In this document: positions 7,789 to 16,564 of the stretch, in pieces
Layout: each line of letters opens with the position of its first letter
Position numbering within the stretch: the first letter of the stretch is position 1
NCBI GenBank assembly: GCA_022014155.1
Contig: JAKLLS010000004.1
Location: forward strand, 1 to 63,623
Direction of reading: 5' to 3'
DNA length: 63,623 nucleotides
Origin: Marinobacter sp.
GTDB taxonomy: Bacteria > Pseudomonadota > Gammaproteobacteria > Pseudomonadales > Oleiphilaceae
Made by a program: the position numbers and the translations under genes
Notes under the pieces: model-generated
Seen by the model: only the letters and a program-made list of their open reading frames with translations
The model's database searches: none
What the model was told of the DNA's origin: nothing

Positions 7789-9495
7789 ATGGCGATTACC
7801 TATAAACCACAACTGCAGTATGTGGATTTTCAGGATCTTACGGAGCAGATCCGATTCCAGAGCACGGAAGGTAAAATCTGGTTTGGCGAGCAGCGCATGC
7901 TGCTTATGCAGGTCAGTGCCATGGCGGCCTTTCGCCGTGAAATGGTAAATACCATGGGCATTGAGCGAGCGAAGGGCTTTTTCCTGCGACTGGGTTACCA
8001 GTCCGGGCTGAAGGACGCTGAACTGGCCCGCAAGCTGCGTCCCCAATGCAGCGAGCTGGATATTTTTCTCGCGGGCCCGCAATTGCACTCACTCAAGGGA
8101 ATGGTCAAGGTTATTCCCATGGAGATCGACATCGATCACGAGACCGGCAGCTTCTACGGCGAACTCGAATGGGTCGACTCCTTCGAAGTGGATATCTGCC
8201 AGACTGAACTGGGCCAGATGGATGAGCCTGCCTGCTGGTCCCTGCTGGGGTACGCCTGTGCCTACACCTCTTCTTTTATGGGCCGTGAAATTATCTTTCG
8301 TGAGGTCAGTTGCCGAGGTTGTGGTGACGACAAATGCATGATCGTGGGTAAACCCGCAGAAGAATGGGAGGATGCCGCCGAGTTTGCCCAATACTTCAAA
8401 GCAGACACCATCATGGAGGAACTGTACGACCTTCAAAGCCAGATCAGTTCGTTGCGCAGTAGCCTGGAAAAACAGCAGGGCCAGTATTACGGCATCGGGC
8501 AATCCACCTCCTACAACAAGGTCTGCAAAATGATCGATAAGGCCGCACAGGGTAAAGTGTCGGTCCTGTTGCTGGGTGAGACCGGCGTGGGCAAGGAAGT
8601 GATTGCCCGCAGCGTGCACCTTCGCAGCGAACGTGCTGAACAGCCGTTTATCGCCGTGAACTGCGCAGCCATCCCTCCCGACCTGATCGAAGCTGAGCTT
8701 TTCGGTGTTGAGAAGGGGGCCTATACCGGTGCAAACCAGTCACGGTCAGGTCGCTTTGAGCGTGCAAACACTGGCACCATATTTCTTGACGAAGTGGTGG
8801 AACTGACACCCCGGGCCCAGGCGACATTATTGCGAGTATTGCAGGAAGGGGAGCTGGAGCGTGTTGGCGACAACCGTACTCGGGCAGTGGATGTCAGGGT
8901 TATTGCAGCCACCAATGAAAGTCTGGAAAAGGCCGTGGAAGATGGCCGCTTCCGCTCCGACCTGTTTTACCGGCTCAATGTGTTTCCAGTGAAAATTCCA
9001 CCGCTGAGGGAACGGTTGGAAGATTTACCGTTGCTGGTCGAACACTTCCTGAAGAAATTCCATTCAGAGTACAGCAAACGCACGCTTGGCCTTTCAGACA
9101 AAGCCCTTGAACTCTGCCTGCATTACCACTGGCCGGGCAACATCCGGGAGCTGGAAAACGTCATTGAGCGTGGTGTGATCCTGACCGACAACAACGAATC
9201 CATCAGCCGTGAATCTCTGTTTGCAGGCCTACCCGAATCCCAGTCCAACCAGCCCCAGGGCGTTGTCGACAGCCACGGCCAGCTTGTTGAGGAGGCTTGT
9301 GGAGAATCCGGAGGCGATTGGGCCACCCAAATACTCGGGAATGGCATCAGCCTGGACGATGTGGAAGAAATATTGATGCGGCGTGCGATGGAAGAGGCAA
9401 ACCAGAATGTTTCAGGGGCGGCCCGAATACTCGGCCTGACCCGACCTGCACTTGCCTACAGGCTCAAGAAATCCGGCATTCTGACGGAGAGCTAA
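7789..9495 (+). CDS. dmpR: sigma-54-dependent phenol-responsive activator, DmpR/MopR type
   Basis: Cytoplasmic enhancer-binding protein of 568 residues. An N-terminal aromatic sensor domain (about 1-210) begins YKPQLQYVDFQDLTEQIRFQS and ends in the V4R zinc region with SCRGCGDDKCMIVGK. A linker follows at about 211-240, then the AAA+ domain (about 241-470) with Walker A GETGVGKE, sigma-54 contact loop GAYTGA (Tyr in place of the common Phe), Walker B GTIFLDEV and an arginine finger in FRSDLFYRLNVFP. The C-terminal Fis-like helix-turn-helix is AARILGLTRPALAYRLKK. In this family phenol binding relieves repression by the sensor domain and permits oligomerisation. It is divergent from dmpK. No strong ribosome-binding site precedes the ATG, but the N-terminus aligns in style with DmpR. 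Confidence 0.96.
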   Translation: MAITYKPQLQYVDFQDLTEQIRFQSTEGKIWFGEQRMLLMQVSAMAAFRREMVNTMGIERAKGFFLRLGYQSGLKDAELARKLRPQCSELDIFLAGPQLHSLKGMVKVIPMEIDIDHETGSFYGELEWVDSFEVDICQTELGQMDEPACWSLLGYACAYTSSFMGREIIFREVSCRGCGDDKCMIVGKPAEEWEDAAEFAQYFKADTIMEELYDLQSQISSLRSSLEKQQGQYYGIGQSTSYNKVCKMIDKAAQGKVSVLLLGETGVGKEVIARSVHLRSERAEQPFIAVNCAAIPPDLIEAELFGVEKGAYTGANQSRSGRFERANTGTIFLDEVVELTPRAQATLLRVLQEGELERVGDNRTRAVDVRVIAATNESLEKAVEDGRFRSDLFYRLNVFPVKIPPLRERLEDLPLLVEHFLKKFHSEYSKRTLGLSDKALELCLHYHWPGNIRELENVIERGVILTDNNESISRESLFAGLPESQSNQPQGVVDSHGQLVEEACGESGGDWATQILGNGISLDDVEEILMRRAMEEANQNVSGAARILGLTRPALAYRLKKSGILTES

Positions 9496-9565
9496 ACACC
9501 ATTCTGACAAGGACGTCCCACGCCCCTCATCCCCTTTTCACTATATCAGCAAGCGTCTTTTCCAC

Positions 9566-9581
9566 TTGATCATTTGATAAA
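9566..9581 (+). promoter_or_regulatory. candidate DmpR activator site for the transport operon
   Basis: TTGATCATTTGATAAA agrees with the XylR/DmpR-type site TTGATCAATTGATCAA at 14 of 16 positions, the best match in the window. It lies about 100-115 bases upstream of the second -24/-12 promoter and about 70 bases beyond the dmpR stop. Binding by the neighbouring DmpR-like protein is an inference. Confidence 0.62.
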
Positions 9582-9680
9582 AATCAACCTCTCCAACAAC
9601 GCCTGAAGGCATCAACCCGCCACCTGAAAACACCAGCATTTCCCAGATTTTTCATACAGTTAAAAGCACACCACCGGGTG

Positions 9681-9696
9681 TGGCACACGCGTTGCT
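9681..9696 (+). promoter_or_regulatory. sigma-54 (-24/-12) promoter of the envelope transport operon
   Basis: TGGCAC-ACGCG-TTGCT is a full match to the sigma-54 consensus, in the intergenic gap between dmpR (stop 9495) and the lipoprotein gene (start 9746). A transcription start near 9708 would leave a leader of roughly 40 bases. Confidence 0.9.
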
Positions 9697-9745
9697 AAAT
9701 CACTGTCAGTCGCTTTATCCACAAAAACAAAGACGGTGACATACA

Positions 9746-10735
9746 ATGCGAAATGCCCCCCTGCGCACATGGCGCACCACTGGCAAAGCCGTGTCCCTGG
9801 CAGGACTGTCGTCGCTTCTGATGACGGGCTGCGAAGCCCCCCTGAACCTCGAAGCGGTTCGGGAGCAGTCGCAACAGGCTGTCAAACGGACAGACTTCTA
9901 CCAGGCAATGGCCCGCAACGAAAAGGTTATTGTTCTCGCTGGCAATAACGGCGTTGTGCTGGTGAGTTCCAACAACGGAGAGTCCTGGAGCCGGCAGACG
10001 CCGAGCTCAGACAGCTTCCTGGCACTGGACGTCTGCCCCGACAACAGCTTCATAGCACTGACCTTCGACAACAAAATATGGCACGGCGATGCCAGCGCTG
10101 AAGACTGGACAGCGCACCCCCTGCCCAGCCAGGAGCAGATGATGACTGCGGCCTGTGCCCCCGATGGGAGCTGGTGGGCCGCCGGCAGCTTCACCACCAT
10201 CCAGGGCAGCGCCGATCAGGGTGAGAGCTGGACTGAAACCTCCCTCAACGAGGACGCCATCCTCAACAACCTGCAGTTCGTCGATTCCAGCAAGGCCTTC
10301 GCCACGGGTGAATACGGCCTGGTGCTCACCACCGAAGACGGTGGCGACAACTGGGACTATGCCGGCTACCTGCCGGAGGAGTTCTATGCCCATGCCAGCC
10401 ACTTCCGCTCAGCGGAGGAGGGCTGGGTTGGCGGCCTTAACGGTTTTATCTACCACACCACCGACGGTGGCGAAAGCTGGGAGAAATCCCCCACCGGAAT
10501 CAATGCACCAATCTTCGGGTTTGTGTCCGGCGTCTCCGGTCTATACGCCCTGGCGGATAATGCGACCGTGCTGAGGCACGTCGATCAGTCCTGGCAGAAG
10601 GTTTCCACTTCCGACCAACCCCTGTATTTGCGCAGCGGCCTTTTGCTCACTGATCACCGGCTGCTCGCCGCAGGTGGTCGTGGCCTTCTGCTGAACCTTG
10701 AACTTCCCGCGGCCCTCTCGGCCAGCACTGACTGA
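9746..10735 (+). CDS. YCF48/BNR-repeat lipoprotein of an MMPL-DUF1302-DUF1329 cluster
   Basis: 329-residue envelope protein. A signal peptide ends in the lipobox LLMTGC, predicting an acylated Cys at about residue 28. The rest is a beta-propeller of BNR-like blades, seen as the repeated motif S-x-D-x-G-x-x-W: SSNNGESWSRQ, GSADQGESWTET, TTEDGGDNWDYA and TTDGGESWEKS. This is the YCF48/HCF136-like family named after a photosystem assembly factor, but here it accompanies an RND transporter and two outer-membrane-type proteins. A role as a periplasmic assembly or docking partner for them is inference. First gene after the sigma-54 promoter; GGTGAC lies shortly before the ATG. Confidence 0.85.
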   Translation: MRNAPLRTWRTTGKAVSLAGLSSLLMTGCEAPLNLEAVREQSQQAVKRTDFYQAMARNEKVIVLAGNNGVVLVSSNNGESWSRQTPSSDSFLALDVCPDNSFIALTFDNKIWHGDASAEDWTAHPLPSQEQMMTAACAPDGSWWAAGSFTTIQGSADQGESWTETSLNEDAILNNLQFVDSSKAFATGEYGLVLTTEDGGDNWDYAGYLPEEFYAHASHFRSAEEGWVGGLNGFIYHTTDGGESWEKSPTGINAPIFGFVSGVSGLYALADNATVLRHVDQSWQKVSTSDQPLYLRSGLLLTDHRLLAAGGRGLLLNLELPAALSASTD

Positions 10736-10746
10736 GGAACTCCGCC

Positions 10747-13212
10747 ATGCCTGGACTGCATCGCTTTACCCACCTCCTGCACCAGCTGGAGCTCTGGATT
10801 TTTAACAACCCGCGCAAGGTGTTGAGTGTTCTTGCCATTCTCACTCTGGCATTTGCACTACGCATTCCCGGACTGAAAATCTATACCGATTTTGCCGACC
10901 TTCTGCCGCAACAGCACCCCTACATTGAGCTGCACAACAGCATCAAGGACAGCTTTGGCGGTGCGAATGTTCTTACGGTCGGTATTGAGTTCGACGAAGG
11001 CGACATCTTTACCAATGAGAATCTCGCCAAGATAGACCGGATTACCCAGGCAGTGGACAGCCTCCCCGGGGTCAACCACAACCTGGTGTCGAGCGTGACT
11101 CACCGCAATTCCCGCAAGATCTGGCTGACGGAAGTCGGCAGCATCAACTCGGAGCCCTATTACGACTCCACCTCCGGCGAGTACTCACAGGCAGCACTGG
11201 CTGCCATGAAAGCCGATGTAGCGGCCAATCCACGAGTGTATGGGCCCCTGGTGTCTCCGGACATGAAGATGGCCCTGATCAAGGCGCAGTTGATTGAAGG
11301 CAAGCTGGATTACGAGAAAACGTTTGCACAGCTACAGGCACTGCGCAACACAGAGGAAAGTGTCGGCGTTGAAATCTACGCCACAGGGCAGCCAGTCCTC
11401 GTGGGCTGGGCCTACACCTACATGGAACAGATTCTCCAGATCTTTATTTTCACCGTGCTCACAATGTTGGCCTTGCTCGTTTTCCATTTCCGTAAGGCCT
11501 ACGGCGTTCTGATCCCCCTCGGTGGCGTTATGGTCTCCACGATCTGGGGCCTTGGGATCATCAGCCTGCTCGGCTACAACCTGGATCCACTTGGGCTGGT
11601 GATCCCCTTTTTGATTGCAGCCAGGGCCATGAGCCATGGCGTACAGCTTGTTGAACGCTACTACGCGGAAACCTGCGAATTGGGTAGTGGCCCCAAGGCC
11701 GCGAAAGCCACGTTCGACAGCCTGTTCCGTCCCGGCTCGCTGGGCGTTGTGTCCGATGCTATCGGCCTGTCTCTCATTGCCATTGGCTCCATTCCTCTGA
11801 ACACCCATCTGGGCATCTATGCCTCCCTGTGGGCCATCACCGTGGTATTCACCGTACTCATCGGCGTTCCCCTGCTGTTGTCCATTCTGCCGACGCCCAA
11901 GAACCCCGAGATCCGCGAAACCGCCTTGCGCCATATCGGCGCCAGTTGTTCACGCACGGTTACCCGACCCGGCGCGGCGAAAGTCATTCTGGGCACAGCC
12001 GCCGTTGCGATGGTCGCGGGACTTTTGGCGGCATCCAACGTGCAGATTGGTGACTCGGAGCCGGGCTCGCCCATCCTGTATCCCGATCACGATTACAACA
12101 TCTCGTCACGCATTGTGAACGACCGCTTTCCGGGCTCTGAAGAGCTCTACATCGTGGCGGAAACGGATGAAAAAGGAGGCCTGAAGCGTCCGGAAGTACT
12201 GGCCGCACTGTCAGATCTCCAATCCCATATGCTGCGGGACCCGGAAGTAGGTGGCAGCAAGGGCCTGCCTGATCTGGTCAAACAGGTTAATCGCCTGATG
12301 CACAATGACGACCCCCGCTGGTTCCAGATTCCTCACGATGCGGGCTACGTCGGCGGCCTGATGTTTACCTACATGGCATCCAGCCCGATTCCGGGGGCTC
12401 TCGATGAATTCAACGATACCGACGACCGCGTTGCCAACCTGGTGTTCTATTACAAAGACCGCCAGGGCGAAACCATCCGCCGGGCCATTCATATGGCGAA
12501 GGAATGGATCGCAGAGAATGGTGACAGCGTTGAGGGGCTTACCATCCGGCTCGCCGGTGGGACTCTTGGTGTTGCCGCCGCAATGAACGAATCAGCGTTT
12601 GAGACCAATGTAATCGTTCTGCCGCTGGTTTTTCTGCTGATTTTTGCTTTTGTCATGCTGTTCTACACCTCCCTGCACGCCGGTCTGATGATGCTGTTCG
12701 CGATGCTGTTCGCGACCACTCTCACCTACGCCTACATGGGCCTGAATGCGCTCAACATAGACATCAATACCGTGCCGGTGATTGCTGTCGGTATCGGTGT
12801 CGGCATCGATTACTCCATTTACATGATGGATCGGATCCGGGAGGAAATGGCCCGGCTGGGTAACCTCCGCGATGCCGTCCGACGCGCCATATCCACGACC
12901 GGCATGGCGATCAGTTTCACCGCACTCACACTGATGGCCGGCATCATTATGTGGGTCATCTTTTCAGACCTCCGATTCCAGTCGGATGCGGCATTGCTGC
13001 TGTGCGTCATGATCGTGATCAACGGCATCGCAGCCATGCTCCTTGTGCCCTCCTGGGTGCTGGTATTCAAGCCTCGCTTTGTGACGGATGTCTATGCCGA
13101 TGAAGACGGCATCCTGCATTCAGACAACCGTACGCCTACACCATCCCCATCATCTGCGCCTGAACAGCAAGAGGATGATGGATTCGTGCCGGGAGAGCCG
13201 TACCGGGCCTGA
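10747..13212 (+). CDS. MMPL/RND family transporter
   Basis: Inner-membrane RND-superfamily protein of the MMPL/hydrophobe-exporter type, 821 residues. Two halves are visible. Each has one leading membrane helix (about 20-40 and 405-425), a large periplasmic domain, then a block of five helices (about 225-380 and 610-770). The second block holds the family motif GIGVGIDYSIYMMDRIREE, whose Asp is the likely proton-relay residue. The C-terminus is a polar tail rich in Pro, Ser and Glu. It begins 11 bases after the lipoprotein gene. Substrate is unknown; relatives move lipids, hopanoids or other hydrophobic molecules. Confidence 0.9.
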   Translation: MPGLHRFTHLLHQLELWIFNNPRKVLSVLAILTLAFALRIPGLKIYTDFADLLPQQHPYIELHNSIKDSFGGANVLTVGIEFDEGDIFTNENLAKIDRITQAVDSLPGVNHNLVSSVTHRNSRKIWLTEVGSINSEPYYDSTSGEYSQAALAAMKADVAANPRVYGPLVSPDMKMALIKAQLIEGKLDYEKTFAQLQALRNTEESVGVEIYATGQPVLVGWAYTYMEQILQIFIFTVLTMLALLVFHFRKAYGVLIPLGGVMVSTIWGLGIISLLGYNLDPLGLVIPFLIAARAMSHGVQLVERYYAETCELGSGPKAAKATFDSLFRPGSLGVVSDAIGLSLIAIGSIPLNTHLGIYASLWAITVVFTVLIGVPLLLSILPTPKNPEIRETALRHIGASCSRTVTRPGAAKVILGTAAVAMVAGLLAASNVQIGDSEPGSPILYPDHDYNISSRIVNDRFPGSEELYIVAETDEKGGLKRPEVLAALSDLQSHMLRDPEVGGSKGLPDLVKQVNRLMHNDDPRWFQIPHDAGYVGGLMFTYMASSPIPGALDEFNDTDDRVANLVFYYKDRQGETIRRAIHMAKEWIAENGDSVEGLTIRLAGGTLGVAAAMNESAFETNVIVLPLVFLLIFAFVMLFYTSLHAGLMMLFAMLFATTLTYAYMGLNALNIDINTVPVIAVGIGVGIDYSIYMMDRIREEMARLGNLRDAVRRAISTTGMAISFTALTLMAGIIMWVIFSDLRFQSDAALLLCVMIVINGIAAMLLVPSWVLVFKPRFVTDVYADEDGILHSDNRTPTPSPSSAPEQQEDDGFVPGEPYRA

Positions 13213-13255
13213 AAACCCGGTACGGAACTCCATCAAACCTGTAAGAGGACCTGCC

Positions 13256-15157
13256 ATGCAAACAACAATAAAAGGCCTGCGATTCTGGTGCCTTACCCTC
13301 GCGGGTAGTGCCAGCCTGGCGCTGATTCCCATAACCACGACCGTTGCAGCGGAGACCACCCGCGTCAACGGCTTTGCCGAGAACGCGACGTTTGTCAGGG
13401 ACGACATCGGCCTGTCGAAGTTCCGCAACACCCTACAACTTGAAGCCGAGAAAAGAGCCGGAGACGTCGGCATTTTCAGTAACGTTTCCGTTAATGCGAC
13501 CTTGCGTGGCACCTATGACGGTGTCTATGACCTCAACGATGATGAGTACGGTCGCAATGCCGGCGGCCCGATACAACTGGAGAACCGGGTAGCGGGCCCC
13601 AATGCCACCGTTCCCCATGGCGGTGGTCTGAAACTGCCCAATTCTTTTGATGAAGCCAATAACCCCAACGAAGGCATGATTGTGTTGGGCGAAAACCTTC
13701 ACGATACTGATGGCGGCGTTGGTTTTGGCGTTCCGGTCCGACCCTGTGATAAAGACGACAGGGGCTGTATTGACGGCTATCTGGATAAGGACTCCAATGA
13801 AATGCGGTTCCAGGAGTTCAATGACCGCGCCGACTTTATCCGCGAACTCTATGTGGATTTCGATTACAACTTCGACAATGGCGATATCCTGACGACCCGG
13901 CTGGGCAAACAGCAAGTCGTCTGGGGGCGCACCGACCTGTTCCGGGTTCTGGACGTTATCAACCCGGTGGATTTCTCACGCAACAATATCTATGCCGAAC
14001 TGGAGGACGTCCGGATTCCCATGTGGATTCTGCGGACCGACTACCGGATGGGCCCGACCGAGGTTTTCGACGGCCTCGCGTTTGACGATCTCAATTTCCA
14101 GCTGGTGTGGAACTTCGACAAGTTCCGTCCCCATGACATCGGCCAGTGTGGTCAGCCCAACGTCATCCTTGACGCTGGTTGCTTCTTCCGCGGCATGAAC
14201 AGTCTCTGGGAAAACGGCGGGACCGTGTCCAACTTTGCCAATGGCGAAATAGCCACCGACTTCGGTCCGGGACAAATTGGTATCCGCGAAGCCCACATGC
14301 CCAGCTGGAGCCTGGCGAATACCCAGGTCGGTCTGAAGATGGAAGGTGTCTACGGTGATCTCGGCTTCTCACTGAATGCCCTGACCTATCGCTCCCAGCT
14401 GCCGTCACTTCGGGGTGGAATCCCGGCCCAGAATGGCTTCACCGGCGAAACCGGCGTCTGGCCCAGTCTGATTGCCTTCGACATTCACTTTCCGAGGGTC
14501 AACCTGTTCGGCGGTTCCCTGGACTACTATGCCCAGGGCATCGATACCGTCTTCCGGGTTGAGACCGCCTATACCACCGGTGAGGAGTTTGCCAACACCC
14601 TGGAAGAAGACCTTTATTCTGAAAGCGATGTGGTCCGCTACGTAGTCGGCGCCGACAAGAATATCTTCATCCCCTTCCTCAACGAGCGTCAGGCGTTCCT
14701 GTTCTCGGGACAAATCTTCGGTCAACACATTCTGGAACACGAGCGTGAACAGCGTCTGCTGGGCGAGGCTGGCATGCCGGACTGGGAAGAAAACTGGATC
14801 GGTACTCTGCTGGTCAAAGGCTTTTACATGAACGGCCGCCTCAGCCCGCAGATCATTACCGCCCATGACTTCCGCGCAGGCGCCACTGCCATAGCACCGT
14901 CCATTGAATGGCTGGTCACCGACAACTTCCGCGTGACAGCAGGCGCCAACGTCAAAGTTGGCACCGGCGCACGCAAATTTGATGACTGCCGCACCTGCAA
15001 CCCGTGGGACCCATTCACTGCTGCCTACCCCGGACAGCCAGCCGGAGAATCGGCGGGTCTGGGCGGATATGAGCCACTGGGTCGCTTCCAGTCTGGCCCG
15101 ATCGGTATGGCACAAAAAGAAGACGAAATTCAGCTGACCATGCGTTACAGCTTCTGA
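13256..15157 (+). CDS. DUF1302 family outer-membrane-type protein
   Basis: The track ORF starts at 13088 inside the transporter gene; ATG at 13256 (MQTTIKGLRFWCLTLAG) follows AGAGGAC and yields 633 residues. A typical signal peptide ends near TTTVAAETTRV. The mature part has many alternating beta-strands with aromatic residues and ends in an aromatic C-terminus (QLTMRYSF), as expected for a beta-barrel. The stretch DILTTRLGKQQVVWGRTDLFRV (shown here only as WGRTDLFRV) is characteristic of the family. DUF1302 genes are usually found next to DUF1329 and an RND protein, as here. An outer-membrane channel role for hydrophobic compounds is inferred. Confidence 0.9.
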   Translation: MQTTIKGLRFWCLTLAGSASLALIPITTTVAAETTRVNGFAENATFVRDDIGLSKFRNTLQLEAEKRAGDVGIFSNVSVNATLRGTYDGVYDLNDDEYGRNAGGPIQLENRVAGPNATVPHGGGLKLPNSFDEANNPNEGMIVLGENLHDTDGGVGFGVPVRPCDKDDRGCIDGYLDKDSNEMRFQEFNDRADFIRELYVDFDYNFDNGDILTTRLGKQQVVWGRTDLFRVLDVINPVDFSRNNIYAELEDVRIPMWILRTDYRMGPTEVFDGLAFDDLNFQLVWNFDKFRPHDIGQCGQPNVILDAGCFFRGMNSLWENGGTVSNFANGEIATDFGPGQIGIREAHMPSWSLANTQVGLKMEGVYGDLGFSLNALTYRSQLPSLRGGIPAQNGFTGETGVWPSLIAFDIHFPRVNLFGGSLDYYAQGIDTVFRVETAYTTGEEFANTLEEDLYSESDVVRYVVGADKNIFIPFLNERQAFLFSGQIFGQHILEHEREQRLLGEAGMPDWEENWIGTLLVKGFYMNGRLSPQIITAHDFRAGATAIAPSIEWLVTDNFRVTAGANVKVGTGARKFDDCRTCNPWDPFTAAYPGQPAGESAGLGGYEPLGRFQSGPIGMAQKEDEIQLTMRYSF

Positions 15158-15172
15158 TACAGGGGAAATAAC

Positions 15173-16501
15173 ATGACCAAGAGAACAGACAACACAGTCA
15201 CTCGCTTTCTGGCCGCGGGCCTGACGGCGGGCATCCTCTCTTCCGGTGCCTTTGCCGATGAAGGGATCATCAATCAGTCGTTCCATCCCTACGCGCAGGA
15301 CCTTCCATCCCATGAAGGTCTGAATGCAGGAATGACAATTGATCAATCCAATGTGTCCCAATTCAAGGATATTATTGATCCAGCGTTCTATGGCTTTATC
15401 GAGAACGGTTGGACCTCGATCACCGTTGGAGAAACTACCTCGTTTGATCTGCATCCCGCCTATGTGGACGCAACCCGCAACTCTCTCGGCAACGTTTCCC
15501 TGGGTGACCAGGTCGGTGAAATCAACGGCTGGAAAGCCGGCCGACCGTTCCCGCAGGAACCCGAGGCGGATGACCCGCGCGCCGGGGAAAAACTGGCCTG
15601 GAACTACAAGTACGGCTACAACTGGGGCGACAGTGCCGCTATTTACCCGTTCTACTGGAAGTACCGGGATATGGATTCAGGCAAAGTAGAGCGGACCATC
15701 AAGTTCAACTTCCACTTCCTGAACTACAAGGGCCGGGTGATTCAGGAACCAACACCGGAAATCACCCCCAACCCGTCCGACCTGTTCCGTGCCATCTACG
15801 TTCAGGTGCTGGACCCGGCCGACGTGCGTAATACCCAACTGCTGATCCACCGCGCTGCGGATGACCTCAAGCGGGACAACTCCTGGCTCTATCTGGGCTT
15901 CCAGCGCCGCGTACGCCGCCTGGCGACCGGACAGGTCACCGATGCGTTCCTCGGATCGGACCTGATGATCGAGGACTTTGAGGGCTACAACGGCCGCATC
16001 TCTGATATGGACTGGACCTACAAGGGTACCCGTTACATGTTGATGCCGTTCTACAACCACAACGAACTGGCGCTCGACCAGGAAACCCACAGTGACAGTG
16101 ACGGATACCAGGTGGTGGCGTTCAACGGCCAGGGCGGCTGCTTCCCGGATATTACCTGGCAGCTGCGCAAGGTTTATGAGGTTGAATCCGTGCCCGTCGA
16201 CGAAAGTCATCCACTTTCCAAGCGGGTTCACTACATGGATGCACAGACCTTCACCATTCCCCGCACAGTGTCTTACGACCGCAAGGGCAGCCTGTGGAAG
16301 ACCTTCACTATTGGCCAGGCCCATCCTGACCATCACCTGCCCAAGAACAAGGGCACCGGTGTCTCTATCGACGACAGCTTCAGCATGATCGATGTGCAGG
16401 CCAGCCACTGCACCACCGGCCAGTTCAAGGGCCAGGTTGATCCCGAGCTGTCACGCCCCAGTATGTTCAACGTTCAGCATCTCCGCGCAACCGGCAGTTA
16501 A
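15173..16501 (+). CDS. DUF1329 family periplasmic protein
   Basis: 442-residue exported protein with signal peptide ending around SSGAFADEG. Homologues are described as LolA/LolB-like, with a large curved beta-sheet that could hold lipid; that is family knowledge, not visible here. Recognisable by KLAWNYKYGYNWGDSAAIYPFYW and RDMDSGKVERTIKFNFHFLNYKGR. It sits 15 bases after DUF1302 and is the last gene before a strong terminator. With the RND pump, the barrel and the lipoprotein it could form a trans-envelope path. Confidence 0.9.
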   Translation: MTKRTDNTVTRFLAAGLTAGILSSGAFADEGIINQSFHPYAQDLPSHEGLNAGMTIDQSNVSQFKDIIDPAFYGFIENGWTSITVGETTSFDLHPAYVDATRNSLGNVSLGDQVGEINGWKAGRPFPQEPEADDPRAGEKLAWNYKYGYNWGDSAAIYPFYWKYRDMDSGKVERTIKFNFHFLNYKGRVIQEPTPEITPNPSDLFRAIYVQVLDPADVRNTQLLIHRAADDLKRDNSWLYLGFQRRVRRLATGQVTDAFLGSDLMIEDFEGYNGRISDMDWTYKGTRYMLMPFYNHNELALDQETHSDSDGYQVVAFNGQGGCFPDITWQLRKVYEVESVPVDESHPLSKRVHYMDAQTFTIPRTVSYDRKGSLWKTFTIGQAHPDHHLPKNKGTGVSIDDSFSMIDVQASHCTTGQFKGQVDPELSRPSMFNVQHLRATGS

Positions 16502-16518
16502 GGCTGGTGCTACCCCTT

Positions 16519-16544
16519 GGGCCCGCTTTGCGGGCCCTTTTTTT
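16519..16544 (+). terminator. rho-independent terminator after the DUF1329 gene
   Basis: Perfect hairpin GGGCCCGC-TTT-GCGGGCCC followed by seven T. It closes the sigma-54 transport operon 17 bases after the stop codon. The next gene starts only 20 bases beyond the T-run. Confidence 0.95.
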
Positions 16545-16564
16545 CATTTCGGAGGATGACCAAG

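Noticed and set aside
14405-15454. 349-codon minus-strand open frame across DUF1302/DUF1329
   Set aside because: Antisense frame without family features; both plus-strand genes are well supported.
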